A stretch of 64,000 bases of DNA from Rhizobium sp. CCGE531 (lineage in GTDB: Bacteria; Pseudomonadota; Alphaproteobacteria; Rhizobiales; Rhizobiaceae), in the NCBI RefSeq assembly GCF_003627795.1, contig NZ_CP032685.1:620001-684000 (forward strand), written 5' to 3'. This document shows, one piece after another, positions 1 to 8,600 of this stretch; positions within the stretch are counted from its first letter, which is position 1; every line of letters starts with the position of its first letter. The notes beneath the pieces are model-generated. The model had not been told where the DNA came from. It made no database searches and saw only the letters and a list, made by a program, of their open reading frames with translations. The translations under genes were made by a program, and so were the position numbers.

Positions 1-537
1 AGGATCGGCTGGCGGCGCTGGCTGGCCGTTCTTGTCGGCTTCGCCGGCGTATTGATCGCGCTTAGACCTTCGGCGGCCATGTTTTCCTGGCCATCGCTTT
101 TCGGCCTTGGCGGCAGCCTCGCATTCGCGATGACGCTTGTGCTCGGGCGGCGGCTGCGGCAGACGAGCGATGCAACGCTCGTTGCCTGGCAGACGGTTGG
201 CGCCCTCGCGACCGGTTTGGCGCTCAGCATCGGCAATTGGCGCGCGGCATCAGCACTTGATCTCGGCGCCATGCTGGCGCTCGGCGTCGTCGCCGGCAGC
301 GCGCACATGATGATCACGCGGTCACTGAAGCTTGCCCCCGCATCCCTGCTTGCCCCGCTGCAATATAGCCTGTTGATCTGGGCAATTGCGCTTGGTTTCC
401 TATTCTTCGGCGATATTCCGGACGCCCAGATAATCGTTGGGTCCGTCATCATCGTGCTCGCCGGCCTTTTCATTTTCCACCGGAAGAACCTGACCGGCAA
501 TATTCCGAAGGATGCTATTCCACGGGATGGGCACTGA
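1..537 (+). CDS. EamA/DMT-family transporter, C-terminal part
   Basis: The reading frame is open from the first base, so the gene begins outside the window and only about 178 C-terminal residues are seen. The visible part holds five or six hydrophobic membrane segments, short loops and a basic tail, as in the second repeat of EamA (DMT/RhaT superfamily) inner-membrane permeases. An early GWRRWLAVL and GFAGVLIALRP stretch is typical of the loop and helix that start the second EamA repeat. Family members export or import small metabolites, often amino acids; the substrate cannot be told. It ends 245 bp before the sigma factor and nothing suggests they share a transcript. Confidence 0.8.
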   Translation, partial: RIGWRRWLAVLVGFAGVLIALRPSAAMFSWPSLFGLGGSLAFAMTLVLGRRLRQTSDATLVAWQTVGALATGLALSIGNWRAASALDLGAMLALGVVAGSAHMMITRSLKLAPASLLAPLQYSLLIWAIALGFLFFGDIPDAQIIVGSVIIVLAGLFIFHRKNLTGNIPKDAIPRDGH

Positions 538-782
538 GGCGGCGGCTTCAGCCAGAGCCTGTAAATTTCAATTTATTCGCCAGTCAGCGGGATAACCGCC
601 TTCTTAGACGGCAATAGGCAGCCCGATGGCGAGGGCATGCCGCCCTGTATCTTCTATACCTTTCATCGCGATCCTGAACTTGATGCGGCTATGTTGGTCG
701 GATTACGTATCCTTCCGGGCTCGGCAAACGTCCTTGGTGGCATCGACGCCCTCATGCGCCGTCGTTGGGAGTATGGGCAAAT

Positions 783-1700
783 ATGACAGAGGATCTCTTT
801 CGCGTCGGCAAGTTCGACGACCGTTATTCAGCCTTCATCGAGACGGTCGCGGGACATCGTGGCAAGCTGCATCGCTATTGCAGCCGCATGACCGGATCCG
901 TGCTTGATGGCGAGGACATCATGCAGGATGTCCTCTTGGAGGCCTATCGCAAGCTCAATCATCTGCAGGACGGACAGAATGTCGGGCCGTGGCTGTTCCG
1001 CATCGCGCACAACCGCTGCATTGATTTCATACGCAAGCGCGCCGTGCGCAAGACCAAGGAAGCCGCCGCGGCCAGGCCCGACATCATGTCTCCCGCCGAC
1101 TTCCACGGTCGCGGCATCAGCCGGGCCTTGGAGCGGTTGGTCATCAACCTGCCGCCGAAGGAGCGGGCTTGCGTGCTTCTCAAGGACGTTTTCGACTATA
1201 ATCTCGAGGAAATCGCGGATCTCGTCGGCAGTACCGTCGGTGGGGTCAAGGCCGCTTTGCACCGCGGCCGGTCGAAGCTTGCTACGCTCCCAGACCAGCC
1301 GTCATCGGCAGGCGCCGAGGACAGGGAATTGCTTGACCTGCACGCTCTTTATATCGAACGCTTCAACCGCCAGGACTGGGAGGGTATACGCCAACTCATT
1401 AGCGATGACGCGCGGCTCTTGGTCACTAATCTTTATGCAGGCCCAGCGACGCCGAACTACTTCACACGCTTCGAGCTGTTGCCATATCCGCGCAGGCTTG
1501 TCACAGCACTCCTCGACGGCGAACGCGTATTGGTGTTGCTAGGCGGATTAGCGCCGCACATGGTCCCGACGGTCATCGTGCGCCTGGAATCGGACCGGCG
1601 CGGGATTCACGCGATACTCCACTATTCCCAATGTCCGTGGATATTCGCGGCTGCCGATTCCTTGACAATCGAGCCTGACGCCTCGGCCACGCTGCACTAA
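783..1700 (+). CDS. ECF-type RNA polymerase sigma factor with SnoaL-like C-terminal domain
   Basis: This 305-residue protein has sigma-70 region 2 (about residues 15-85, with the DGEDIMQDVLLEAY segment and an IAHNRCIDFIRKR segment) and region 4 (about 110-160, LPPKERACVLLKDV followed by a helix-turn-helix). It continues into about 120 residues that begin DLHALYIERFN and look like a SnoaL/NTF2 fold. That architecture is typical of ECF41/SigJ-like sigma factors, whose tail is thought to control activity in place of a separate anti-sigma factor. ATG 783 is chosen over the upstream TTG 765 because a GGGAG Shine-Dalgarno lies 11 bases before it. No carboxymuconolactone-decarboxylase-type partner gene, common beside ECF41, is adjacent. 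Confidence 0.85.
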   Translation: MTEDLFRVGKFDDRYSAFIETVAGHRGKLHRYCSRMTGSVLDGEDIMQDVLLEAYRKLNHLQDGQNVGPWLFRIAHNRCIDFIRKRAVRKTKEAAAARPDIMSPADFHGRGISRALERLVINLPPKERACVLLKDVFDYNLEEIADLVGSTVGGVKAALHRGRSKLATLPDQPSSAGAEDRELLDLHALYIERFNRQDWEGIRQLISDDARLLVTNLYAGPATPNYFTRFELLPYPRRLVTALLDGERVLVLLGGLAPHMVPTVIVRLESDRRGIHAILHYSQCPWIFAAADSLTIEPDASATLH

Positions 1701-1897
1701 GTCGAGCACGGCTGAACGCGCCGACGAATCCGTCGAAATAGGCTGACGCCTACCCCCGCTTGGCTTCGGGCGACGTATCTTTTCGCAGATCCCATCCGTC
1801 TTGGAGATGTCGAAAGTCACGTCGTGATCTCGTTGCAACCATCGGCAAAATCACGAGCGATTTTTTGATATATCAGTAAATTCAAAATGGAGGTGAG

Positions 1898-2815
1898 ATG
1901 ATGGCAAGCAATGCAAGCAGCGCTAACAAGAATCACTACGAAACACTCGCTTTGGCTATGTCCAGAGGCGAGATAAGGAGTCCGGAGGACAATATCGAAT
2001 GGGCAGATATACATTGGACATCACTCACGGCGGAGCCGCGCGGGGTCGACTATATTGAAGCCGACGCTGACGGCGTTCCGGCGTTGTGGATCGTGCCGAA
2101 GCGCGCCAGCGAGGATCGTGTAATCTTCTATGCGCATGGCGGTGGTTTCATCGGAGGGTCGATTTATACCCATCGCAAGATGGTCGGACACCTGGCAAAG
2201 GCGATCGGCTGCCGCGCCTTGATGTTCCAATACGCCTACGCGCATCAAAAGAAATATCCTCACCAGCTCGAAACCGCCGTTAGCGCCTATCGCTGGCTGT
2301 TGAAACAGGATGTCGATCCCAAGCACATGGCCTTTGCCGGGGACTCGGCCGGAGCAATTCTCACCTTCGGAGCGTTGCAGCGCGCGCGTTCCGAAGGAAT
2401 ACCACTTCCCGCAGCAGCTATGATTATATCAGGGTGGTTCGATCTCGCGCAGACTGGCGCAACTTACGAAATCAACCGCGCCAAGGACATCGCTTTTGCC
2501 AAGGAAGGGGTCGATTGGCTTGCTGCCAACGTTCTCGGTGAAGGCGCGGATCACAAGAATCCGCTGGCCAGCGCGCTTTATGCCGATCTGAGAGGTTTGC
2601 CGCCGGTCTATCTGCAGGCCGGAGCCGACGAGACATTGCTCGACGACAGCCGGATGTTCGCAGAGCGCGCGAAGGCAGCCGGGGTCGAAGTCCAGTTGGA
2701 TATCTACCCGGAAATGCTCCATAGCTTCCAGATGATGGCCGGCCGCGCGCCGGAAGCCGATGCGGCTATCGAGCAGCTGGCGAAATGGGGCAGATCGAAG
2801 CTCGGCCTAGCTTAG
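1898..2815 (+). CDS. Alpha/beta hydrolase, HSL (GDXG) family esterase
   Basis: A 305-residue cytoplasmic hydrolase without a signal peptide. The oxyanion-hole motif HGGGF is at residues 80-84 and the nucleophile motif GDSAG at 148-152. The likely catalytic triad is Ser150, Asp244 (in AGADE) and His275 (in MLHSF). These features define the hormone-sensitive-lipase/GDXG family, which cleaves carboxylic esters of small alcohols or acyl chains; the natural substrate is unknown. A GGAGG ribosome site precedes ATG 1898, with a second in-frame ATG at 1901. It stands alone, with the sigma factor 197 bp upstream and a hairpin directly after its stop. Confidence 0.85.
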   Translation: MMASNASSANKNHYETLALAMSRGEIRSPEDNIEWADIHWTSLTAEPRGVDYIEADADGVPALWIVPKRASEDRVIFYAHGGGFIGGSIYTHRKMVGHLAKAIGCRALMFQYAYAHQKKYPHQLETAVSAYRWLLKQDVDPKHMAFAGDSAGAILTFGALQRARSEGIPLPAAAMIISGWFDLAQTGATYEINRAKDIAFAKEGVDWLAANVLGEGADHKNPLASALYADLRGLPPVYLQAGADETLLDDSRMFAERAKAAGVEVQLDIYPEMLHSFQMMAGRAPEADAAIEQLAKWGRSKLGLA

Positions 2816-2821
2816 CCTGAC

Positions 2822-2844
2822 AAAGCGGAGATTGGATCCGCTTT
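2822..2844 (+). terminator. Hairpin after the hydrolase gene
   Basis: An 8-bp perfect stem (AAAGCGGA / TCCGCTTT) with a 7-base loop begins six bases after the hydrolase stop and ends in TTT. It is a plausible short rho-independent terminator, though the T-tract is poor. Confidence 0.5.
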
Positions 2845-3287
2845 AAGGAGTTATGCAGGAGAGATAGAATCTCCCTTCCTTTCGGCCGACAATTCTATCC
2901 AGCGAACCTGCCGCCGCCATCGTCATGCGACCGTCGACGCTCCTTGCTGAGGGGCATTCCGCTTCAGCGGGGAGTTTCGAGGAGAGGGGTCGGGGGGCTC
3001 GCACCAGGCCCAAGCGGCTCGATGCCCGTATGGGCCGATGGCGGACGAACGTCTCGGCGGCTTCGCGTCGACAGGGTACTTTGCAAAAACGTCGATGCAA
3101 GCCGCACTCTTGGCGATCAGGCCAAACTCTATATGGTGGCGCAGCCGCGCATGCAGAGCGGTCGATCTCCCGTCGTGTCGTGTTTGCTGACACGATTGCA
3201 CCGTTCGGTCGTGCTGAAAACGACTGCTCTGCTCGCCAGCTTCATCTGTCTCTCACATGCCGGGAATTAGGGCACGGCATTACGTGC
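2845..3287. other. Intergenic stretch without a convincing gene
   Basis: About 440 bp between the hydrolase and the 3' end of the flavodoxin-like gene. Frames are open on both strands, but their translations are arginine- and serine-rich with no recognisable motif and no good ribosome site, as expected of chance ORFs in GC-rich DNA. A 6-bp inverted repeat (GGCACG / CGTGCC, 3271-3288) sits at the end of the flavodoxin gene and may help end its transcription. Confidence 0.5.
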
Positions 3288-3857
3288 CTAAGCCAACGCG
3301 ACCCGCTTTGCGATCCGTGCTACGCGCTCGCCATAAGCGCGGGCAGTCTCCAGATCGCCGGCCGACATTTCGCCCGGGGCAGCATCGGCATCGGACTGCG
3401 CCATGGGCGCGATGTACGATCCCATCCTGTTTGCATCGTCTCGCGTCGACGCCTTCACGTTCGCCGGCTTGATCCCCAGGCTGACCCATAGACCCCCATG
3501 CTGTCCTGCCAGAAGCACAAAGTATTCGAGCGTATTGAGCTTGTCGCCGTTCAGACTGGCGCTGTTGGTGAAGCCCCCGAAAATCTTGTCCTGCCATTTG
3601 TTGGTGAACCAAGCCTTCGAGGACGTATCCGCGAACTTCTTAAACTGCCAGCTCGGGCCACCCATGTAGGTTGGCGATCCGAAGATGATGGCGTCGGCGG
3701 CGTCCAACGCGACCCATCCGTCATCGGAAAGGTTGCCGTCGGCGTCGATGGCGCAAAGTACTCCGCCCGCCCCGTCCGCGACGGCTTCCGCCATCCGCTG
3801 GGTGTGGCCGTAGCCGGAATGATAGACGACAACTGTGCCTGTCGTGCGATTTGACAT
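3288..3857 (-). CDS. Flavodoxin-family NAD(P)H:quinone oxidoreductase-like protein
   Basis: The 189-residue protein opens with a beta strand and the phosphate-binding loop HSGYGHTQRMA (about residues 13-23), the FMN phosphate signature of flavodoxin/WrbA-type proteins. FGSPTYMGG (about 59-67) forms the second FMN loop. WrbA-like enzymes reduce quinones by two electrons and protect against oxidative or electrophile stress. A GGAGG site lies nine bases before ATG. It follows the DoxX-like gene on the same strand after 111 bp and probably shares its promoter. That places it under the TetR regulator encoded divergently at 4477, so induction by a toxic compound is a fair inference. Confidence 0.82.
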   Translation of the reverse strand: MSNRTTGTVVVYHSGYGHTQRMAEAVADGAGGVLCAIDADGNLSDDGWVALDAADAIIFGSPTYMGGPSWQFKKFADTSSKAWFTNKWQDKIFGGFTNSASLNGDKLNTLEYFVLLAGQHGGLWVSLGIKPANVKASTRDDANRMGSYIAPMAQSDADAAPGEMSAGDLETARAYGERVARIAKRVALA

Positions 3858-3968
3858 GGTAGTTCTGGCCTCCTTCGGACCGTTGCCTTGCGCCGCCTGG
3901 AGCCAAGTTCGCTCCGCCTGACGTCTTCTTGATGGGTGATGATGGGGAGTTCGGATGACGCCAGATGC

Positions 3969-4331
3969 TCAGGCGTGGCTGCCGAGACCTGCCGCTATCA
4001 GCAGTAGCAGGAACAGCATGGGCGGCGGGAGCTCCCGGTAGTTCCGGATGCGGACAATGGACGCAATTGCGGTGAGCATGATTAAGATACCCAACCCGAC
4101 CCCGATGTAACGGGTACCGGCCGTGATCAACAACAACGCGGTCACAACCTCGAGTGCGGACGTCACCCAGCACCACCAGAATGGGAACCCAAGTCGCACG
4201 AAACTCGCGCGGATTTGCGGGTGACCACTCGCGTTGAGGACGGCGCCGATGAGAAACGCTGCGGCGGTCAGCCAGACGAGGACGTATTCGAGCAGCGTCG
4301 CGCCCGTGAATAGTCGAATGGGAAGATTCAT
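3969..4331 (-). CDS. DoxX-like small membrane protein
   Basis: A 120-residue protein with four hydrophobic segments (about residues 12-30, 46-66, 70-92 and 102-118). It has the layout of DoxX/DoxX_2-like inner-membrane proteins, which are often found beside quinone reductases and TetR regulators. The start is supported by an AGAGGAA ribosome site. It is the first gene of the leftward unit, transcribed away from the TetR gene, with the 19-bp palindrome at 4389-4407 in the shared promoter. No catalytic residues can be named; the family's biochemical role is poorly known. Confidence 0.7.
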   Translation of the reverse strand: MNLPIRLFTGATLLEYVLVWLTAAAFLIGAVLNASGHPQIRASFVRLGFPFWWCWVTSALEVVTALLLITAGTRYIGVGLGILIMLTAIASIVRIRNYRELPPPMLFLLLLIAAGLGSHA

Positions 4332-4388
4332 TGATTTCCTCTTCGATGATGAGCCATGCCTCTTAGTCCAGGCATAGCGACATGAAAT

Positions 4389-4407
4389 AATCTAGCATTG
4401 CTAGATT
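4389..4407. promoter_or_regulatory. Perfect 19-bp palindrome, candidate TetR operator
   Basis: The 9-base arms AATCTAGCA and TGCTAGATT are exactly complementary around one central T. The site lies 58 bp upstream of the DoxX-like start and 70 bp upstream of the TetR start, where a repressor would block both divergent promoters. Size and symmetry suit a TetR dimer. Confidence 0.7.
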
Positions 4408-4476
4408 GTCAATCGTCATTCCTTTTCGATAGCTTTGGCAGTACAAAATTCGCGCGAATGGAGATGAGGACACCAG

Positions 4477-5049
4477 GTGGGCATCAGCGAACGCAAGGCC
4501 AGGGAACGTGAGGAGCGCGAACGCAGGATCGTCGTCGCTGCGAGGACGATCGCGGAACGCGACGGCTGGGCTTCCGTTACAATCCGGCGTCTCGCCGACG
4601 AGATAGAATACAGTCAGCCCGTTCTCTATTCGCATTTCGAAAATCGCGATGCGATCGTCGGCGCAGTCGCACTTGAGGGCTTTAGCGAATTGGCAGCGAT
4701 GCTCCGCGCCGCGATCCGGCCATCGTCTACGCCAAAGGAGCTAGTGGAAGGCGTCGCGACCGCCTATCTCGACTTCGCTTTCGCGCGTCCCGCAATGTAC
4801 GAGGCGATGTTCATCCTGCCGACCGGCCTTCGCTTCGCCAGATCCGACACACCGGCACCGCTCCGCGAGGGTTTCAGAGCCATGGCGGCGGTGGTTGCGC
4901 CGTTCTCTCAGGATCTGGATACCGCTACTGAAACGTTCTGGGCGGCACTTCACGGATTGGCGGAGCTTGAGCGTCACGGCAGAATAAGACCCGCTTTCCG
5001 GTCTCACCGTATCACGCTCATCATGCAGATGGTATCGGGTCAACGCTGA
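4477..5049 (+). CDS. TetR/AcrR-family transcriptional regulator
   Basis: This 190-residue protein has an N-terminal TetR helix-turn-helix: a charged helix, then TIAERDGWASVTIRRLADE and SQPVLYSHFENRDAI (about residues 22-65). A divergent ligand-binding domain of about 120 residues follows. The start is GTG 4477 with an AGGA site seven bases upstream; no better ATG is available. It is divergent from the DoxX-like/flavodoxin pair and probably represses that pair and itself through the palindrome at 4389-4407. The ligand is unknown; quinones or other electrophiles are a guess based on the flavodoxin. Confidence 0.88.
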   Translation: MGISERKAREREERERRIVVAARTIAERDGWASVTIRRLADEIEYSQPVLYSHFENRDAIVGAVALEGFSELAAMLRAAIRPSSTPKELVEGVATAYLDFAFARPAMYEAMFILPTGLRFARSDTPAPLREGFRAMAAVVAPFSQDLDTATETFWAALHGLAELERHGRIRPAFRSHRITLIMQMVSGQR

Positions 5050-5334
5050 GACCAAGGCTTGCGATTTACCTGATTCCGCATAGATGGCTGGGACAATGTG
5101 GATAGACAAGGGCTCAAGCCTTCTCGTTTGACCGCTTACGCCACATCACCTCGGTGACATCTTCGGCGATTGCGGCAAATCGTCTGTCGGGGAACAATGC
5201 TGCAGGCATTTGGGAAGGTTCGCCAAGCAGGCGAGGGGCCGCAAGAGCCGGCCCACTAGGATTCGTGTTCATCCCCCGTTACGATAAACCGCGCGTCAAC
5301 AAATCCGTGGCATCTTTAGAAGCCAACGAGCGGA

Positions 5335-6327
5335 ATGGGGAACATGAGCCTGCTGTCGTCCCTGATGAGAAGAATGCGGAGCCGCCCCGAGATATCAGGC
5401 GTCGATCGCCTCGATCCGTCATACGATGTGCATCATCTCAAAAAGGTTTTTGACCACTGTTCCAAAGCAGCCAGGATCGGAGTGTGGGAGTGCAGCCTTC
5501 CGGACGAACGGCTCTCCTGGACGGATATGGTCTATGAGCTGTTCGATCTTCAACCGGGAACGCCCCTGGTTCGAGATGACATCGTCGCGCTGTATTCTCC
5601 TGACGCAGCCAAGGAGCTTACACGACTTCGAAATGCAGCCATCGAACAGCGTGGCAGCTTCTCACTCGATGCCGAGATCATTACTCGCAAAGGCAACCGA
5701 CGTTGGATCAGGGTTACCGCGACGGTCGAATGTGAAGGCGACATTCCGGTTCGCATCTTTGGCCTGAAACAGGATGTTACGGCGGAAGTCATGATGCTGC
5801 GCGAGATCCGCCGCAGGGCGGACTTTGATCATCTGACGGGACTGCCCAACAGGTTCAGTTTTCACGAACGTCTTGACGCGCTCTGCGGATCGGGATCGGC
5901 CATCAACACAGCTCTTCTGTTGATAGATCTCGATGGATTTAAGCGAGTCAATGACACCTTCGGACATGGGATGGGGGACATGTGCCTGATAGAGGCGGCG
6001 CGGCGTCTGACAGGTGCTGCGGAGCACGCCGATCTGGTGTCAAGAATCGGGGGCGACGAGTTCGCCGTGATCTATACCGGAGCTTCGGTAGGACATGTCG
6101 AACATGCTGCCAGCCGTATTGCGCAGGAAATGCAGTGGGACGCTCGTGACGGAATCGTCCTTGGTGCGTCCGTTGGCATCGCTTGGGCAGTGCCGGGAAC
6201 AACCTCGGCCTCGCTTTACGAAGAGGCCGACAAGGCTATGTATCAGGCCAAGACGCAGGGACGGGCTCGTCTTGACGCTCATTGCACAACCACAGACGAG
6301 CCACACCCCTACCGATCCGCTGGATGA
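5335..6327 (+). CDS. PAS-GGDEF diguanylate cyclase
   Basis: A 330-residue soluble protein. A PAS/PAC-type sensor (about residues 45-150, including RIGVWECSLPDERLSW and a C-terminal IFGLKQDVTAE) leads through a short helix into a GGDEF domain that starts at DHLTGLPNR (about residue 165). The active-site motif GGDEF is intact, so c-di-GMP synthesis is likely. The usual inhibitory I-site RxxD upstream of GGDEF reads EHAD here, so product inhibition is probably lost. There is no EAL domain and no transmembrane segment. ATG 5335 and ATG 5344 are both possible starts. It is monocistronic. Confidence 0.88.
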   Translation: MGNMSLLSSLMRRMRSRPEISGVDRLDPSYDVHHLKKVFDHCSKAARIGVWECSLPDERLSWTDMVYELFDLQPGTPLVRDDIVALYSPDAAKELTRLRNAAIEQRGSFSLDAEIITRKGNRRWIRVTATVECEGDIPVRIFGLKQDVTAEVMMLREIRRRADFDHLTGLPNRFSFHERLDALCGSGSAINTALLLIDLDGFKRVNDTFGHGMGDMCLIEAARRLTGAAEHADLVSRIGGDEFAVIYTGASVGHVEHAASRIAQEMQWDARDGIVLGASVGIAWAVPGTTSASLYEEADKAMYQAKTQGRARLDAHCTTTDEPHPYRSAG

Positions 6328-6721
6328 CTTGAACTGGGGTTCAGAGGTTTGGCCGGTGTTCAATCGCCGAGACATTAATTTCCAGAGTGAGGCTATTGAA
6401 ATCATTGGCATGTGGCATAGGGAACATGGCTTTTCGCGGAGCTCCGCCATCGCTTTCATGCTGAACTCAATGGCTTCCAAGCCCAACGGCTAGCGATAGA
6501 AAACGCATTCAAAAAACTTTGTTTACTTGGATATGTCGATCGAGCAGGCGGCTCATCCAGAGCGAGCGAATATGGCTCCTGTCGAAGGCTTCGATTTCGA
6601 CAAACCAGTTGCGCCGAAACTCGGCCGGTATTCGCCTTCTGCAAGGGAGGCACGCGAATCTGGTGGTTCATTAGGGAGTGCTGATGGCTTAAATTCGCGC
6701 CCTTCACACCAAAGGACCAAG

Positions 6722-6907
6722 ATGTCTGAACATTCCCGCCTACTAGAATCGACACGGCATTGCGTATCTGATCGAAAGCCGAAGGGGACCGCCACGTACA
6801 TAGCCGTTGCAATCGTCGCCGTTCTCACGTCATCGATTTCAGCCCGCCATGAAGCTCCCGCGCCATCGCAGAAACCCGTCGCGAAGTTGCTTCAAGACGT
6901 CAACTGA
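6722..6907 (+). CDS. Possible small single-span membrane protein
   Basis: The ORF would encode 61 residues: a polar basic N-terminus, one hydrophobic segment (ATYIAVAIVAVLTSSISA, about residues 27-44) and a short proline-containing tail. An AAAGGA ribosome site lies five bases before the ATG, which is the main reason to list it. A longer reading from 6527 is open in frame but lacks a ribosome site. No family is recognised and it may not be expressed. Confidence 0.3.
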   Translation: MSEHSRLLESTRHCVSDRKPKGTATYIAVAIVAVLTSSISARHEAPAPSQKPVAKLLQDVN

Positions 6908-6984
6908 TTTGCCGGAGATCCGTCGCACGCCAGAATCGCCAGAGGTTGTGAATCTTATATTGGACAATTATAGATTGTAAACAG

Positions 6985-6998
6985 ATAATGTACATTAT
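6985..6998. promoter_or_regulatory. 14-bp perfect palindrome in an AT-rich patch
   Basis: The sequence ATAATGTACATTAT is fully self-complementary and sits in the most AT-rich part of the 6328-7215 gap. It has the look of a dimeric regulator site, but no gene starts close by on either strand. Confidence 0.3.
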
Positions 6999-7215
6999 GG
7001 AACTAAACTGAAGCGGTTTCGTGAGTGCGGCCTTTTGGTCGGTATCAGCGTCGATTTCGTTTTTGACGATAACGTTGAACTTGCGTATCTCAGTTCCCTT
7101 ATCTGTGCCAACTCTGATCCCAGCATCCACTTCCAGAACACCCCCGCGCTCTGGAAGTGGCCGACTGGCGGCCGCAACATCCAAACCTCTCCCGCCTCAT
7201 CGAAAATTGCGCAAG

Positions 7216-8238
7216 CTACTGCAACGTACGCTTCTGATCCAAATCCGGCGCGAGGACGTTCATCGGTTCAAGGCGTCCGCTGCCATCCAATCCGGTCGCC
7301 ACAACGGATAGACGGAACCTACCGTCGAGATTGCGATCGAAGATCGCGCCGACGACGATTTCCGCGTCGCCTTGTACTTCGTCACGAATGCGGCTCGCTG
7401 CCTCGTCCACCTCGAAGAGTGTCATATCCGAACCGCCGGATATCGAGACTAAAACACCCTTGGCACCTCTCATTGAAACGTCATTCAACAACGGATTCGC
7501 GATTGCCGCCTCGGCTGCTCTCATCGCCCGGTTTTCCCCGGCGGCTTCGCCCGTGCCCATCATGGCTCGGCCCATACCACGCATGACCGATTTCACGTCG
7601 GCGAAATCAAGGTTGATCAGGCCTTCCTTGACGATGAGATCGGTGATGCATCCGACGCCGGAATAAAGCACGCGATCAGCGGTCATGAAGGCATCCGCGA
7701 AAGTGGTCTTTGCATCGGCAATGCGAAACAAATTCTGATTGGGAATTACAATAACCGTATCGGCGGCCTGCCGAAGTGCATCGATGCCGAGATCCGCTGT
7801 CTTCATGCGGCGATTGCCCTCGAAGGAAAATGGCTTTGTAACGACGCCGACGGTTAGGATGCCAGCCGAACGGGCAGCTTGAGCGATGACTGGTGCAGCA
7901 CCTGTCCCTGTTCCGCCGCCCATTCCAGCGGTGACGAAGCACATGTGCGAACCGTGCAGATGATCCATAATCTCATCGATCGATTCCTCGGCGGCCGCGC
8001 GGCCGATCTCCGGCAGCGAACCCGCACCGAGACCCTCTGTTACATATGCCCCGAGCTGGATGCGGCGCGATGCCTTCGATGTCGCGAGAACCTGGGCGTC
8101 CGTGTTTGCCGCGATGAAGTCAACGCCCGCCAAATTTTCGGCGATCATGTTATTGATCGCGTTTCCGCCGCCACCACCGACGCCAATTACAGTAATATGC
8201 GGCCTTAGGCCTGCGATGCCGCTCTTGGCGTCCGTCAT
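7216..8238 (-). CDS. ftsZ: Short accessory FtsZ, tubulin-like GTPase without C-terminal tail
   Basis: The 340-residue protein contains the complete FtsZ GTPase core: [13 protein letters not shown] near residue 19, the tubulin signature [10 protein letters not shown] near residue 107, and the T7 loop NLDFADV near residue 208 that completes the active site of the neighbouring subunit. It stops about 20 residues after the core, so the long linker and the C-terminal peptide that bind FtsA and other partners are missing. Sinorhizobium meliloti FtsZ2 and Agrobacterium FtsZ_1 are known short copies of this type. It lies outside any ddl-ftsQ-ftsA context, which supports an accessory role. A GAGGGA site precedes the ATG. 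Confidence 0.93.
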   Translation of the reverse strand: MTDAKSGIAGLRPHITVIGVGGGGGNAINNMIAENLAGVDFIAANTDAQVLATSKASRRIQLGAYVTEGLGAGSLPEIGRAAAEESIDEIMDHLHGSHMCFVTAGMGGGTGTGAAPVIAQAARSAGILTVGVVTKPFSFEGNRRMKTADLGIDALRQAADTVIVIPNQNLFRIADAKTTFADAFMTADRVLYSGVGCITDLIVKEGLINLDFADVKSVMRGMGRAMMGTGEAAGENRAMRAAEAAIANPLLNDVSMRGAKGVLVSISGGSDMTLFEVDEAASRIRDEVQGDAEIVVGAIFDRNLDGRFRLSVVATGLDGSGRLEPMNVLAPDLDQKRTLQ

Positions 8239-8600
8239 GTTTCACTTCCCTCATCTTGGTCGTACGTCTATCGCTTCGAACAGCGAGTCGCGTTTCATCG
8301 TAGAAACGCAACAAGGCGTTGACAGGGCAATGGCGTTTGCGCAAGCCTAGAGACGCCAAATCGGTCTTGTTAACAAAGTCGTTGCCGATCGCGACGGCGG
8401 ATATACGAGCGACCTCAGCCAACCGAGATGACAACAGAGCGAAAGCTGGAGTGGCTCTTCGTTATGCAAATGCATGCTAGAGCCGGTTTGATCCAGGAAA
8501 TCGTTCCTGGCGGACGCTGAAATCCCGGCGGTTCCGTGCCTTCCAATCCTCCGCTTACTCCGTTTTTACGCGAGCGTTTGCCCCAAGTCGCTGCAAAGTT
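8239..8600. other. ftsZ upstream region with an 18-bp inverted repeat
   Basis: These 362 bp separate the ftsZ start from the end of the CNNM gene on the same strand and presumably hold the ftsZ promoter. An inverted repeat CCAGGAA-ATCG-TTCCTGG (8493-8510) forms a 7-bp stem about 90 bp after the CNNM gene; without a T-tract its role as terminator or operator is open. No coding signal was seen. Confidence 0.5.

Larger units (their letters stand above)
6328..7215. other. Long non-coding or weakly coding stretch
   Basis: Nearly 900 bp between the GGDEF gene and the 3' end of ftsZ. It contains one small plausible ORF (6722-6907) and an AT-rich segment around 6945-7010 with a 14-bp palindrome. The remaining frames give arginine-rich or motif-free translations. 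It may hold a decayed gene or a promoter for an unrecognised transcript. Confidence 0.5.

Noticed and set aside
2843..3193. Overlapping minus-strand and plus-strand ORFs of 90-190 codons between the hydrolase and flavodoxin genes
   Set aside because: Translations are arginine/serine-rich, overlap one another on both strands, lack ribosome sites and show no motif.
5154..5453. ORF of 99 codons upstream of the GGDEF gene
   Set aside because: It runs into the GGDEF gene in another frame, has no ribosome site and no protein-like composition.
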